Shown here piece after piece: positions 33,301-46,139 of a stretch of DNA of 64,000 nucleotides. How positions within the stretch are numbered: the stretch's first letter is position 1; each line of letters opens with the position of its first letter. Source of the stretch: Tritrichomonas musculus (Eukaryota > Parabasalia > Tritrichomonadida > Tritrichomonadidae); the NCBI GenBank assembly GCA_039105265.1, contig JAPFFF010000053.1, positions 372,001 to 436,000 on the forward strand. Reading direction: 5' to 3'. The notes below the pieces were generated by a model that did not search any database, was not told the origin of the DNA, and saw only the letters and a list, made by a program, of their open reading frames with translations. A program made the position numbers and the translations under genes.

Positions 33301-34790
33301 TTTGGGAACATACCTCACCTGATGTCTTCATATAAACTTCATTGTTCAACATTGCTTTTTATGTAATAAAAAAATTACTTCTTTCGTCTTCTCGATTTCT
33401 TGGTTTTACTTTTCTCAGCAATATAAGCTGTCTTCTTTTTATTAACGTAATCAATATTATAATATATCCTATTTATTTCATTTTGTAATTCTGTAGCATA
33501 TCGCTCATCATCATTATATTGAGCATATGTCTTTTCCAACTCATTAATCCTCCTTTCATTACGTAATATTTCTTTATCAAATTGTTCCTCACGTGATAAA
33601 TCTGCAGTAGGTCTATATAATAGTTTCTCCTCAGTCGTCGCTTTAACATCTTCTCACGATTGGCTTCCTTTTGCTCAGCTGATTACTTAGGTTTAGGTTT
33701 TCTAGCTCGTTTACGTTTATTTTTATCCTCCTCGATTAATTTGTTATACTCATTTTCAATCTGCTGTTTAGGTTCACGTAGTTTCTCGAGCTTATTAGAT
33801 ATAGCATCATATTCATCATCACTCATTGCAACGAAATTCTTCTTGAGCTCAGCTATTTCAGTAGCACGTTGTTTAACAACAAGCCTAGTCTCATTTAATT
33901 CATCCTCGGTTAACGCATCAGCATTAGTTGTCAGATCCTCCTCATCCATCTGCTGTTCATACAATAACCTTCTCAATTTATTATCACATTATGAGAAATC
34001 ATCTAGCTTCTCCTGTAATAATTCGATCTGATTATTGATAGTTTTCAATTCAGGTTTATTATATTTATCGCTAAGCAATTCTTGTATCTTATTCTTGTAA
34101 TTATTTATATTATGTATACTCATCAATATAATCTTTGTATGGTTTAATCTTTTCGTTAATATTTGTTACATTCAATTTATGATTTGAGTTCGATGAGTTT
34201 CTCTTAGATTGGATAACTTGTTTAGGTGATGTTTCTACTTTAATAGAATCTAATTTTTGTTGCTTACAATAATTTAGGTAATCGTTAACTCTAACACCAC
34301 GTTTAAATATCTTAGTTTTCATTAAATGTGCTCGTAATGTATTTTTCAAATTTGGCAATAATATTTTATTTAAACCAGCGAACCCAGGCAATTGAAGTAT
34401 TTCTTTCTTAGTTAGTTGGGAAATGAGTTTGTTTGAAATCATTTAATGAATTAAAAAAATAAATTATAATCACTTAATTATATGACATCTGCAAATATTC
34501 TATTTTTTCTCATAGGATAGATTTGTTGAGGTTGCTCTATAGGCTCGTTAGATATTTCCATAGGTGTTTCGATCGGTTGAGTATTTGGATATTTATTTAT
34601 ATTCAGGTTCAGTGAATTCGTAATTATATTTCATCCTTGGTCGCGATATTTGTTTTTGTGCAACCTCCTTAATCATTCGTTTCTGCTCTTTTTTCTCACG
34701 CCTAATTTTGAATTCCTCACCAAGAAGTTTCAATTGATTCAATATCTCTAAATTAATAGTTGAGTCATATTCATGATCTTGTTAAAGATG
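30320..34790. mobile_element. Maverick/Polinton fossil 1, broken
   Basis: Fossil of a Maverick/Polinton element, a family abundant in trichomonads. Recognisable parts, in order: a plus-strand region resembling the N-terminal half of the protein-primed family B DNA polymerase (about 30.99-31.75 kb), a minus-strand capsid-like region (about 31.77-33.36 kb), a minus-strand coiled-coil, lysine-rich region (about 33.37-34.03 kb), and a small minus-strand basic protein region (34.11-34.44 kb). No terminal repeats were found and integrase and protease parts are not seen, so it is incomplete as well as broken, with roughly ten or more interruptions. Age appears moderate: parts are still easy to recognise. 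Confidence 0.65.
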
Positions 34791-35811
34791 ATCTTGAATA
34801 CTAATACCATAATTGACTATTGTTCATTATCAATTTAATCTGTTGTAATCATTATATTGATGAGTTAAGTTGTTAAATTAAAGGCCTTTTCATCTATGAT
34901 GACAATGATCATGATCATATATTTTCAATGATTAACAAAATGAAAGCAAATATTTAATAACTACAATGATGAAAACATTATGACAATGATAGTTTTTTAA
35001 TTTTCATTATAAATTATTATAAAAAAAGCTTCAAAAAGTATTTTTTATGAAAATTCCTTATTCTTACAGAAATCTATCAGATTTTCTCTAAAAATAAACT
35101 ATTCAAATTCTATTCTTTTTTTAAAAAAATCAAATTTTAATAAGAATGCAAGTTTTTAATACTTTATCCTATTAATAAAACTCAGAGAGATGCCCAAAAA
35201 GTGGTGTATATCAAGTAATTGTTTGGAGTATAATTCATTTTATATCAACTAATTTTAAAAATATAATTCGTTGCAAATTGCTAACACTCGAATAATAAAT
35301 GAAGTTAAAAGAAGAGATTTTTGACGCATTGCTCAAAAAGTGGCGCGAACATACTAAATGCACTCAATATATCTTTTTTATTAATTTTCTAATTTATTCA
35401 TTTTTACTATCACTAATTAAAATACTGTATTGCTTATATTTATGTATTGTTTTATAAACGCGAAGCAGTTTCTTGTTTTATAAAAAAGAATATTATATAA
35501 AATTATTTTTTTTTAATAAAAGATGCATGCAAACCATGATAGAACAAATGTAGAACTTTATAATTTAACTATAATTGAATAAATTTGAATTTTTTTTTTA
35601 TTAATAATATATTTAAAACCATATCTTAAAAATAGTCAATATTTTTGTGAATACAATATTTAAAGCCAAAAATATAGTAAAGAGTAAAAAAACTTTAAAA
35701 CTTAACAATAATTTGACGTTAAAAATCCCGCCGAGCCTAAATTAACGTCAAAAATTTTTGAATATAATAAAATATCTTTTGATGTGATATGTTTTTTCAT
35801 ATCATTTTTTA
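34791..35811. other. AT-rich spacer with one short inverted repeat
   Basis: No gene supported. TTTGACGTTAA at 35711 and TTAACGTCAAA near 35,750 form an 11-bp stem around a GC-richer loop (CCCGCCGAGCC). Two AAAAAGTGG(T/C)G-type motifs occur near 35.2 and 35.34 kb. Confidence 0.45.
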
Positions 35812-36720
35812 TTAATTAAATGCGGAAATACATCCCACTGTTGAAGCCAAGAACAGAGAGATTGAGACACTCAAAGGCAAGATCAATGAATTGAATTCAA
35901 CTGCCGGAGGCCTCAATGGACAAATCGCTGAATTACAATCAACATTTGAAGCCAAGAACAGAGAGATTGAAGCACTCAATGGCAAGATCAGCGGGATGAT
36001 AGCTAAAATTGAATCACTCAATGGTTAGATTGCTGAACTTCAATCAACAGTTGAGGCCAAGAACAGAGAACTCAAAGCATTCAACAGAAAGATCAACGAA
36101 TTACGATCAACAATCGGAGGACTCAATGGACAGATTGCAGAATTACAATCCACTGTTGAAGCCAAGAACTGAGAAATAGAAACCCTCAACGGCAAGATCA
36201 GCTAGTTGCAATCAACATTTGAAGCCAAAGATAGAGAGATCAAAGCACTCAATGGTAGTATCGATGAATTGAATTCAACAATTGAATCGCTCAATGGCAA
36301 GATTGCTGAACTTCAATACACTGTTGAAGCTAAAGAAAGAGAAATTGAAGCCCTCAATGGCAAGATCAATGAATTAACACCAACAATCGACTCTCTCAAA
36401 AGATAGATCAGTGAATTACAATCAACAATTGAAGCCAAAGATAGAGAGATCGAAAGCTTCAACAGAAAGATCACTGAGACGACCAACGAACTATATTATT
36501 AATCAGGCAAAACTAACTTGATTTCAAGATCGATGAATCTACATTGACAATCGACTCTCACAACAGCAAGATCAAAAAATTAACATCAACAATTGGAGCT
36601 AAAGAGAGAAATTGAAACTTTCAATGGCAAGATCAGTGAATTTCAATCAACAATCGACTCTCACAACAGCAAGATCAACGAATTAACATCAACAATCAAA
36701 ATAATTTCGGTTTAGTTTTA
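35812..36720 (+). pseudogene. Coiled-coil repeat protein pseudogene
   Basis: The plus strand encodes repeats of about 35 residues (105 bp) such as VEAKNREIETLKGKINELNS and LNGQIAELQST, a heptad-like EAK-xREIE-LNGKI pattern typical of long coiled-coil proteins of trichomonads. Several in-frame stops interrupt it and the 5' end has no start, so it is a pseudogene; the longest open piece is at 36206-36406. The composition (more G+C than its surroundings) marks it as former coding DNA. Confidence 0.7.
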
Positions 36721-36824
36721 TAATAAATATAAAAAATATATATTTTTATGATTTTATATTCAATATTCGTAATCAAATCAAACTACATATTCATTATATT
36801 TTTTGGAAGTTTTCAACTTTTGTT

Positions 36825-37728
36825 AGAGGTGAGGCTGCGAAAATTTTTGGTATTTTTTAATAATATTAATACATATTATTTTATTCCAGAATTAAATGTT
36901 ATTTATGATAATTTCACTAATATTTTTTTCAGATTTTTAGCTATAAATCTATTTTTAAAATTGAATTGCTTATATCTTATTATAATTTCAATTTTATCTT
37001 AATAAAAAAATTCTATTTACTCAAAATAATAAATAATTTAATTATCAATATTTAATATATAGATGTGAATATAATATTAAAATCTTCGACTAAGAATTAT
37101 AAATCAAATAATGATTTTTTATGATTTAACTAACTATCATCATATTATAAGCATGAGTTTTTTAGTAAATTATTGATAAATATTAAAACTAATACTTATT
37201 GTGATGTTGATACCAAAATAAAAACAAATGAAATTATTTGGATATTTGTGAAGTTTACATCACTAACGTATATAGAATTATATTCAATATTAAACCTCAA
37301 TCCTAGCTAAAATTGTAAAAAAAAATTTAAAAATATTTTGATATGTTTGCCAGCACCAGATAAGTCAAGAGATAAACTATAGTTATCCCTTTGGTCTTTA
37401 ATATAGAAGAAAATTTCTCTTTAAATTGAAAAATATTTTTTTGAATTTTGACCAAAAACGCATTTATTGAATAACTTTCTTATTAAAAAATAGAGATCAT
37501 CTATATACAAATGCAATTTAATGGTTGAAAAGAAAAAATAATGACGAATATATGAATTATGACATTTTGAAAAGTCAATACAATTTCAATTTTTTTTGAT
37601 TAAATCTGAAAAAAAGTATATGATATGAAAAGGTAACAACACCATAATACTATATTTTTAATTTATTTTTAATTTTGTTGATTATTATTCCTAAAAAAGT
37701 TCATTTAAAATTTCGCAGTCTCACCTCT
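36825..37728. mobile_element. TIR element, 904 bp, with 8-bp target duplication
   Basis: Ends AGAGGTGAGGCTGCGAAA and TTTCGCAGTCTCACCTCT are inverted copies with one mismatch. The flanks carry the duplication CTTTTGTT (36817-36824 and 37729-37736), which is not simple-repeat DNA and is strong evidence of insertion. An 8-bp duplication fits hAT, P or Merlin-type transposases; the termini do not decide. The interior is AT-rich and non-coding. Confidence 0.85.
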
Positions 37729-37859
37729 CTTTTGTTATAATAAGAAATAAAGTCTGAATGATAATTATTTTATTTTAAAAAATAGCATTAATAAAAATTT
37801 TGATATTAATGGTTTTGGTCAAAATCCACCATTAAAATATATTCAAAAAAAAAAAAAAA

Positions 37860-40227
37860 GGGAAATCGTAATTGCCCTCAATCGTAATTGCCCGCACAAA
37901 AAAGGTCAATTTTGGCCTTAAAACCGTTGTCAAATGAAAATGGAAGAATGACTTTTTGAATTATTTGGCTAATTATTCTCTGAAAATAATAATAAAATTA
38001 CTAATTCCCGAAATCTTCCCCAGATATTTTCGAAATCATTTTCAGATATTTTCGAAATCATTTTCAGATATTTGCGAAGTCATTTTTAGATATTTTCGAA
38101 ATCATTTTCAGATATTTTCGAAATCATTTTCAGATATTTTCGAAATCATTTTCAGATAATTACGAAATCATTTTCAGATATTTGCGAAGTCATTTTTAGA
38201 TATTTTCGAAATCATTTTCAGATAATTACGAAATCATTTTTAGATATTTTCGAAATCATTTTCAGATATTTGCGAAATCATTTTCAGATAATTACGAAAT
38301 CATTTTTAGATATTTTCGAAATCATTTTCAGATAATTACGAAATCATTTTTAGATATTTTCGAAATCATTTTCAGATAATTACGAAATCATTTTTAGATA
38401 TTTTCGAAATCATTTTCAGATAATTACGAAATCATTTTTAGATATTTTCGAAATCATTTTCAGATATTTGCGAAATCATTTTCAGATATTTTCGAAATCA
38501 TTTTCAGATATTTTCTAAATCATTTTCAGATAATTACGAAATCATTTTTAGATATTTTCGAAATCATTTTCAGATAATTACGAAATCATTTTTAGATATT
38601 TTCGAAATCATTTTCAGATAATTACGAAATCATTTTTAGATATTTTCGAAATCATTTTCAGATAATTACGAAATCATTTTTAGATATTTTCTAAAGTCAT
38701 TTTCAGATGATCACAGAGTCAGATCATTTTCAGATGATCACAGAGTCATTTTCAGATGATTATAAAATAATTAAATATTATATTTTATGACTAAATATAT
38801 AAAAAAAGCATATATCAAGAAATTTTACAAATTCAATGGGAATTCCTCTCAATTTTAAAAAACCGCCTACCATAAAAAATTTGTTTTTCAATATCTACTT
38901 AATTTTTTGGAATCTATTTTATAAAATATAACAATATTTAAAATTATTCAAAAAATGCATATGCTTAAATACAAAATTATGATAATTATACTTCAAATAT
39001 AAAAAAGATATTTGCTGCAAAGAAAAAAATTTAAAAAATGCTTCTGTTATGATCTTTTTCAATTGCTTCCAAAAATAATTATACATAAAATACAACGAGA
39101 TATCTTATATTGATCTAGCTTAACTTCATTTTTAAAAACATTGAAAAAGTTTTAAAAGGTATTGAAAAAGTGGATTTTAAATGAAGCACAACTCTGTGTA
39201 GAAGCAAAATTAACATATAAAACCTATATAATTTTGAATCTATATACCGTGAAGTTTAATGTAACAGAAAGCTTTTTTTACTATTTAAATAGTAAAAAAT
39301 TAAATACATAATTTTCAATAGTTTATAAATTTTTATCAAGTCAGCATTTAATCACTAAAATTTAATATGTCATGCATTAGATATAATTTATTATATATTT
39401 ATAAAATATACTTGGAATAAAAATAGAATAACAAAAGTTATATAAAATTAAAAAAAAAAAAATCACCACTGTATACAATATCCTTTGCCCAGATCTGGTA
39501 ATCTTGAAAAGCTTCAAGTAAACAGCTTTTATGAGCTCCAATAAAAAGTTCGTAAGCTTGTTTGCTTGCTTCAGTTGCTGGAATGTTACTTGGATAAAAT
39601 TTGCTAATATCTCTTTTCTTGAAGTAGTTAAACAATAATGATTCAATGTATTGTTGTTTCTTGTTTGCATCTAGGTGATTCATAAATTGTGATGTTCCAT
39701 TTATTTGAATTCACTTGCTCACCAGTAAAGTACCATTCATTAATAACATCAACAACAAATTCTTTGCTGAAAGGTAAATGATATAAGTTAGCTATTGAGT
39801 CAAAAGTAGGTGGAAATTCATTAAGGAGCTCTTTTATTATTATAATCAGGTCATAATCAATATCAAAGTCTTTATTATAACTTAATGTGCAGGCCCTTGT
39901 CGTTGCTGTTTGACCATAAACATCTTGCTCCATTGATCTTGTTTTAGTGTTGGTTCATCACTATGTGTTGAGAAAGAGTAGTACCATCAATAAGAACTCT
40001 ATGATTTTTTCTGTTTTGTTCCTCACCTAGTCTGTAAATCTTGTCTTGTTGCTTGTCCTGGCACTTTTGAAACGAGCTTGTTTTCATTTGGATCGCAAAA
40101 ACGATTAACACCTCTTGTCCCTGCGTTTCATTATTGCTTGTAATTCTTTTGCCAATGATTTTAGTTAATGAATCAAGCCAATCAAATCATCTATTTATGA
40201 AATGGTGTTCAAAGTCAAAAAAATGAA
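37860..40227 (+). repeat. Left arm of the ~8.1-kb inverted repeat
   Basis: About 2,368 bp, inverted copy of 43,523-45,994. Long stretches, including all coding remnants in it, translate identically in the two arms. The length difference of about 100 bp comes mainly from copy number in the subterminal array and the TGATCACAGAGTC units. Confidence 0.9.
38027..38760 (+). repeat. Subterminal array of ATTTTCAGATA-type units, left arm
   Basis: Units of about 20 bp, GAAATCATTTTCAGATATTTTC with variants AATTAC and TTTGC, repeat some 35 times without unique spacers. The unit variants alternate in a regular higher-order pattern. The array ends with a few TGATCACAGAGTCATTTTCA units. Confidence 0.9.
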
Positions 40228-41559
40228 TCATTTTTTGAGTAAATGATTTTTTGAGTAAATGGATAATGATATCAGATATTAAATGCTTTTTTATGCTTTA
40301 AGAAAATCTTGTAAAGAGATCAAATGCAATATTTATATTTTTATATATTACTTGATAGTTTACATAATTCGAATCATAAGATAAAATTTCCTATTCAAAT
40401 TTTTATTTTGGAAATCTCAGATTTATTTGGTTATCTCATGTTTTCATGAAAAAATGAATATTTCTCAGAAAAAGTTATGTTATTCATAATATTCTGAATT
40501 TCATGATAAACATGAGGTTCTTTGTTAACCTATGCTTATTCATAAAAAATAAATGTTTATATGTTAGTCTTATATATATATGAAAATGTAGACATTTACT
40601 GGCAACCCGAGACTTCTTTGTGGGACTCTAATAATTTAAGATAAAAAAATACAATCAATTAAATTTATAAAGTAAAACCAATAGCAAATTGCAAACTCAA
40701 AGAACAATTCTAAGCACTTAATAACATTTTTTTCCTTGTTAGCTAACAAAAACTTTGAAAATATTTATTATTTATATATAATTGAAAATTCATATTTTAA
40801 AGTTAGTTTTGAAATACATTTAAGAAAAAAATTGTTATTTCCCTTCAAATTTTTTAATTTGAGGTTAGTAATTTATTTTAAAATAAATACTTAAATGTGT
40901 ATTGGATTATTAGATATGAATTAGTCTGCTTCACTAATATTTCAAAAAATAAAAATGAAATTTCACTAATTTGAGGCTTAGATGGTAGCAGTTAAATATC
41001 AAAGATAACCAAATATAATTTTTGTGTCTTGAAAGGTCATTTACATATACAAACGTGTGATATTACCTAAAAAACTTGAAAAGAGAATATATATTGTCTT
41101 TTCGTCCGATAAAAAAAACTAATTGTTAATATCTTTTAATAATCAATATCTTAACGTAGATAGCAAAAAAAATAAGATGATGTTTTTAAACATAGAAAAA
41201 GTTTGTTGAAAATATCAACCATCAACATTGGCAATGCATCGGATCCAACAATATTAAGCGTTTAATACAGTAGTATATGCAGTGATTGCTACTCTCCTCC
41301 AGCCTATACAACTCGAAAAAAGCTCTGGTATTCTTTCGCTTCGGCTTAGCTACGCTCTGGCTACTCTCATTTCGTTTCCACGTGCCTATACATTGTGTCA
41401 ATTCTGTTATGCCACTGACCTAATTTCTACTCAGAAAAGCTACTTAAAATGCCTACTTCAAATAGCATAACAACTACCCGTGTCCATTCAAAAATGCATT
41501 CTAATAAAATACATCATTATTTGTTTTTTATTATTATTATTATTATCCAAATGAGATAA
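40228..41559. other. Centre of the palindromic fossil, mostly non-coding
   Basis: AT-rich DNA without recognised genes, except a GC-richer island at 41,279-41,470 with TCGCTTCGGCTTAGCTACGC and CTCTGGCTACTCTC, pyrimidine-rich on the plus strand, resembling in style the island at 56.57-56.68 kb. An open frame through it looks accidental. Confidence 0.4.
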
Positions 41560-42629
41560 CCTATACTAAAGGAGATGAAGAGATAACCACAGAGAAGGCC
41601 ATAAAAGCAATAAGGAAATGGATTGATAACCCTGTACCTCATAACAAGTTCATATTCATTGTGACAGCTATCAATATAGCTCTAGAGTTCTATTCAAAGT
41701 TATACGTAATCTTAAAAATATAATAAAAGTATGCCCAAAGGAAGGTGCATTTAAAGAATTCAAGGAAGCTATCACACATTTAGTTCCAGTAGTAGTAACA
41801 GTATTCTCAACAGCATCTAAGTGTCTTGAAGGGATCATTTCTACTACTACAAAATAGGCTGAAGCTGCTAGTAAGTGTGTTTCATCATATAATAATGTGT
41901 ATTGGCTGTTAAAGCCTATCTGGTGGTATGACAAGGTATTAATCAAAATAGAAGATAAAAATGTGTGCGAGAGATTAAAGGAACGTATCAACAATGAACT
42001 CAATAAGGCTTTGTATAACTCAGAGAAGAAGGAAGTAGAAATCAGTAATGAAGATAATTTTGTTAACTCAAAACATGTTGACATATTTATAGCTACTTCA
42101 TGCATTCAAGCAGAGCAGTCATTTTGGATTATTTAATATCGATATTCATTCAGACTCCATTTGATACTGTATCATCAATTGAACCGTTTGTAGGAAGAAA
42201 GAGAAATGAAGACTCAACAACTTATCTATATATGAGACAAGTAAGAGTACCAGAAGATAAGTTTACATTTATGATGGACAAGAAAAGGAATAAGAAAAGG
42301 CTGAACCAACTGCTAGCATATACATTGCTATTAATTGACAAAGTTTCAATGGTTAAGTGCATGGGTAAAATGGGAGAAGTAATAGTTAATAAGATACAAA
42401 CCTCACTACCAAAGCTCGGCTTGAGAGAAGAAGAAATAAAGAGAGATACAGTAATTATAAAAGAAGATAACATAAATAGAGGTTTTTCAGGCAAGAAAAA
42501 GTTATATCAGCACCATGGCTTCAAGAATGAAAAAGATATACCAAATGAATATGAAATAAGTAGCAGATTCAACAGAGAAAAAGGTAAAATGCAAAGAATA
42601 TATATAGTTTAAGTTAGAGTAAAAAATAA

Positions 42630-43150
42630 ATGTAAACCATTCAATATTTTTTTTTTTATTTTTTTGGAAAGCATCTCTGATTCAATCACATTAGCAATTC
42701 CAATTTTAATGACAGCAATCAGTAATCAATTCAGATTCTAATCAATTACATATTCATTGTCAGCAATCAATTAAGGCATCCAAATACATTTCAGATCCAA
42801 TTACAATAATCAAATTAGAATTCAATCCAGTATTCAATAACTGTAATCACACCAATAACAATAATTAACCATCATTTACATATTCAATGTCAATAATAAA
42901 ATTAATAACTCATTGACATATTCAATAATTAAATCCTGATTCAATTCCAACAATTAAAATAGCATTCAATGATCAATTCCAACAATCAAATTAGCATTCA
43001 ATCTAAATAATCTAATCAATTTCATATTCAATATCGGCAATCAATTACTGTATCAATAGCAGCATTCAATTCCAATCCCAGATTCAATGATAATAATTAA
43101 TATCAACTGTCAATTCATAATTCAATAACAGCAATCAATCACAGCAAGAA
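42630..43150 (+). repeat. CAAT-rich degenerate repeat
   Basis: About 500 bases built from variations of AATCAATTACATATTCA and CAATTCCAACAATCAAATTA, almost lacking G on the plus strand. There is no coding frame. The strand asymmetry sets it apart from the neighbouring AT-rich DNA. Confidence 0.6.
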
Positions 43151-43522
43151 AGAAATAATAACATTTACCTTTTGTCAAATTAAATGTTATGGTCAATTAC
43201 AAGGCCAATTTTAGCAAACATATTCAATTCTATTTTTGTCACCTTCTTATGTTTTCAACAGTCAATCAAGTCTAAAAATAATTTTAAGGATTTAGTTATA
43301 ATTCCAAAGAACAAAGAAAAGTGCCTCTTTAATATTAGTCCAAAGGAGCTGCAGCCAAGACAGAAATAATCAAAATCATTCATGATGAGTACGTAGAAAG
43401 AGTTTTGACAAAACAGTCAAGTACATAGATTATTCCATTAGAGTTCAGATGGGAGGAGATAGACAATTTTGATTTCACACTGCAATTCTTCATTGAAATA
43501 TTAATGAGCTTTGAGTATTTGC

Positions 43523-45994
43523 TTCATTTTTTTGACTTTGAACACCATTTCATAAATAGATGATTTGATTGGCTTGATTCATTAACTAAAATCATTGGCA
43601 AAAGAATTACAAGCAATAATGAAACGCAGGGACAAGAGGTGTTAATCGTTTTTGCGATCCAAATGAAAACAAGCTCGTTTCAAAAGTGCCAGGACAAGCA
43701 ACAAGACAAGATTTACAGACTAGGTGAGGAACAAAACAGAAAAAATCATAGAGTTCTTATTGATGGTACTACTCTTTCTCAACACATAGTGATGAACCAA
43801 CACTAAAACAAGATCAATGGAGCAAGATGTTTATGGTCAAACAGCAACGACAAGGGCCTGCACATTAAGTTATAATAAAGACTTTGATATTGATTATGAC
43901 CTGATTATAATAATAAAAGAGCTCCTTAATGAATTTCCACCTACTTTTGACTCAATAGCTAACTTATATCATTTACCTTTCAGCAAAGAATTTGTTGTTG
44001 ATGTTATTAATGAATGGTACTTTACTGGTGAGCAAGTGAATTCAAATAAATGGAACATCACAATTTATGAATCACCTAGATGCAAACAAGAAACAACAAT
44101 ACATTGAATCATTATTGTTTAACTACTTCAAGAAAAGAGATATTAGCAAATTTTATCCAAGTAACATTCCAGCAACTGAAGCAAGCAAACAAGCTTACGA
44201 ACTTTTTATTGGAGCTCATAAAAGCTGTTTACTTGAAGCTTTTCAAGATTACCAGATCTGGGCAAAGGATATTGTATACAGTGGTGATTTTTTTTTTTTT
44301 AATTTTATATAACTTTTGTTATTCTATTTTTATTCCAAGTATATTTTATAAATATATAATAAATTATATCTAATGCATGACATATTAAATTTTAGTGATT
44401 AAATGCTGACTTGATAAAAATTTATAAACTATTGAAAATTATGTATTTAATTTTTTACTATTTAAATAGTAAAAAAAGCTTTCTGTTACATTAAACTTCA
44501 CGGTATATAGATTCAAAATTATATAGGTTTTATATGTTAATTTTGCTTCTACACAGAGTTGTGCTTCATTTAAAATCCACTTTTTCAATACCTTTTAAAA
44601 CTTTTTCAATGTTTTTAAAAATGAAGTTAAGCTAGATCAATATAAGATATCTCGTTGTATTTTATGTATAATTATTTTTGGAAGCAATTGAAAAAGATCA
44701 TAACAGAAGCATTTTTTAAATTTTTTTCTTTGCAGCAAATATCTTTTTTATATTTGAAGTATAATTATCATAATTTTGTATTTAAGCATATGCATTTTTT
44801 GAATAATTTTAAATATTGTTATATTTTATAAAATAGATTCCAAAAAATTAAGTAGATATTGAAAAACAAATTTTTTATGGTAGGCGGTTTTTTAAAATTG
44901 AGAGGAATTCCCATTGAATTTGTAAAATTTCTTGATATATGCTTTTTTTATATATTTAGTCATAAAATATAATATTTAATTATTTTATAATCATCTGAAA
45001 ATGACTCTGTGATCATCTGAAAATGACTCTGTGATCATCTGAAAATGACTCTGTGATCATCTGAAAATGACTCTGTGATCATCTGAAAATGACTCTGTGA
45101 TCATCTGAAAATGATTTAGAAAATATCTAAAAATGATTTCGTAATTATCTGAAAATGATTTCGAAAATATCTAAAAATGATTTCGTAATTATCTGAAAAT
45201 GATTTCGAAAATATCTAAAAATGATTTCGTAATTATCTGAAAATGATTTCGAAAATATCTAAAAATGATTTCACAAATATCTGAAAATGATTTCGAAAAT
45301 ATCTAAAAATGATTTCGTAATTATCTGAAAATGATTTAGAAAATATCTGAAAATGATTTCGAAAATATCTGAAAATGATTTCGCAAATATCTGAAAATGA
45401 TTTCGAAAATATCTAAAAATGATTTCGTAATTATCTGAAAATGATTTCGAAAATATCTAAAAATGATTTCGTAATTATCTGAAAATGATTTCGAAAATAT
45501 CTAAAAATGATTTCGTAATTATCTGAAAATGATTTCGAAAATATCTAAAAATGATTTCGTAATTATCTGAAAATGATTTCGCAAATATCTGAAAATGATT
45601 TCGAAAATATCTAAAAATGATTTCGTAATTATCTGAAAATGATTTCGAAAATATCTAAAAATGACTTCGCAAATATCTGAAAATGATTTCGTAATTATCT
45701 GAAAATGATTTCGAAAATATCTGAAAATGATTTCGAAAATATCTGAAAATGATTTCGAAAATATCTAAAAATGACTTCGCAAATATCTGAAAATGATTTC
45801 GAAAATATCTGAAAATGATTTCGAAAATATCTGGGGAAGATTTCGGGAATTAGTAATTTTATTATTATTTTCAGAGAATAATTAGCCAAATAATTCAAAA
45901 AGTCATTCTTCCATTTTCATTTGACAACGGTTTTAAGGCCAAAATTGACCTTTTTTGTGCGGGCAATTACGATTGAGGGCAATTACGATTTCCC
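43523..45994 (-). repeat. Right arm of the ~8.1-kb inverted repeat
   Basis: About 2,472 bp. Identity with the left arm starts at TTCATTTTTTTGACTTTG (43,523) and runs to the outer terminus. It carries more TGATCATCTGAAAATGACTC units (44,990-45,110) than the left arm. Confidence 0.9.
44990..45840 (-). repeat. Subterminal array of ATTTTCAGATA-type units, right arm
   Basis: Inverted counterpart of the array at 38,027-38,760, about 110 bp longer, with six TGATCATCTGAAAATGACTC units at the inner end. Order of unit variants differs slightly from the left arm. Confidence 0.9.
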
Positions 45995-46020
45995 AAAAAA
46001 AAAAAAAAAAAAAAAAAAAA
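45995..46020. repeat. Poly-A run at the outer edge of the inverted repeat
   Basis: About 27 A, mirrored by about 15 A before 37,860. The element evidently inserted into, or duplicated, an A-run. Confidence 0.7.
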
Positions 46021-46139
46021 ACGTTTTTTAATAAAATTCTTTTTTTAGTCGACCTTATAAAGCAGAATTCCCGCACCTAGTATGCAATTTCCGCTTTGAA
46101 CAACTAGCAAATCGTATGATGTTCACATATAAATATTGA

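Larger units (their letters stand above)
37860..45994. mobile_element. Maverick/Polinton-type fossil 2 with very long terminal inverted repeats
   Basis: Begins GGGAAATCGTAATTGCCC and ends with its complement, with A-runs on both sides, so the target duplication is hidden in poly-A. The arms (37,860-40,227 and 43,523-45,994) are nearly identical inverted copies. Each contains a subterminal short-repeat array and the same coding remnants (39.4-40.2 kb minus; 43.57-44.37 kb plus). The middle part (40,228-43,522) holds one more plus-strand coding region (41.56-42.61 kb), unrecognised but in the style of Polinton proteins. No polymerase or integrase is seen. It is broken, with several interruptions; the near-identity of the arms suggests recent duplication or conversion. 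Confidence 0.6.

Noticed and set aside
38027-38760. Short regular repeats that could suggest a CRISPR array
   Set aside because: There are no unique spacers, units are only about 20 bp and contiguous, the context is eukaryotic and no cas genes occur. It is a subterminal satellite-like array.
41282-41470. 62-codon frame in the GC-rich island of the palindrome centre
   Set aside because: The frame is short, has no recognisable motif and follows from the pyrimidine-rich composition.
41671-42105. 144-codon minus-strand frame
   Set aside because: The plus strand here is the coding remnant of the fossil (charged, natural composition); the minus frame is its shadow.
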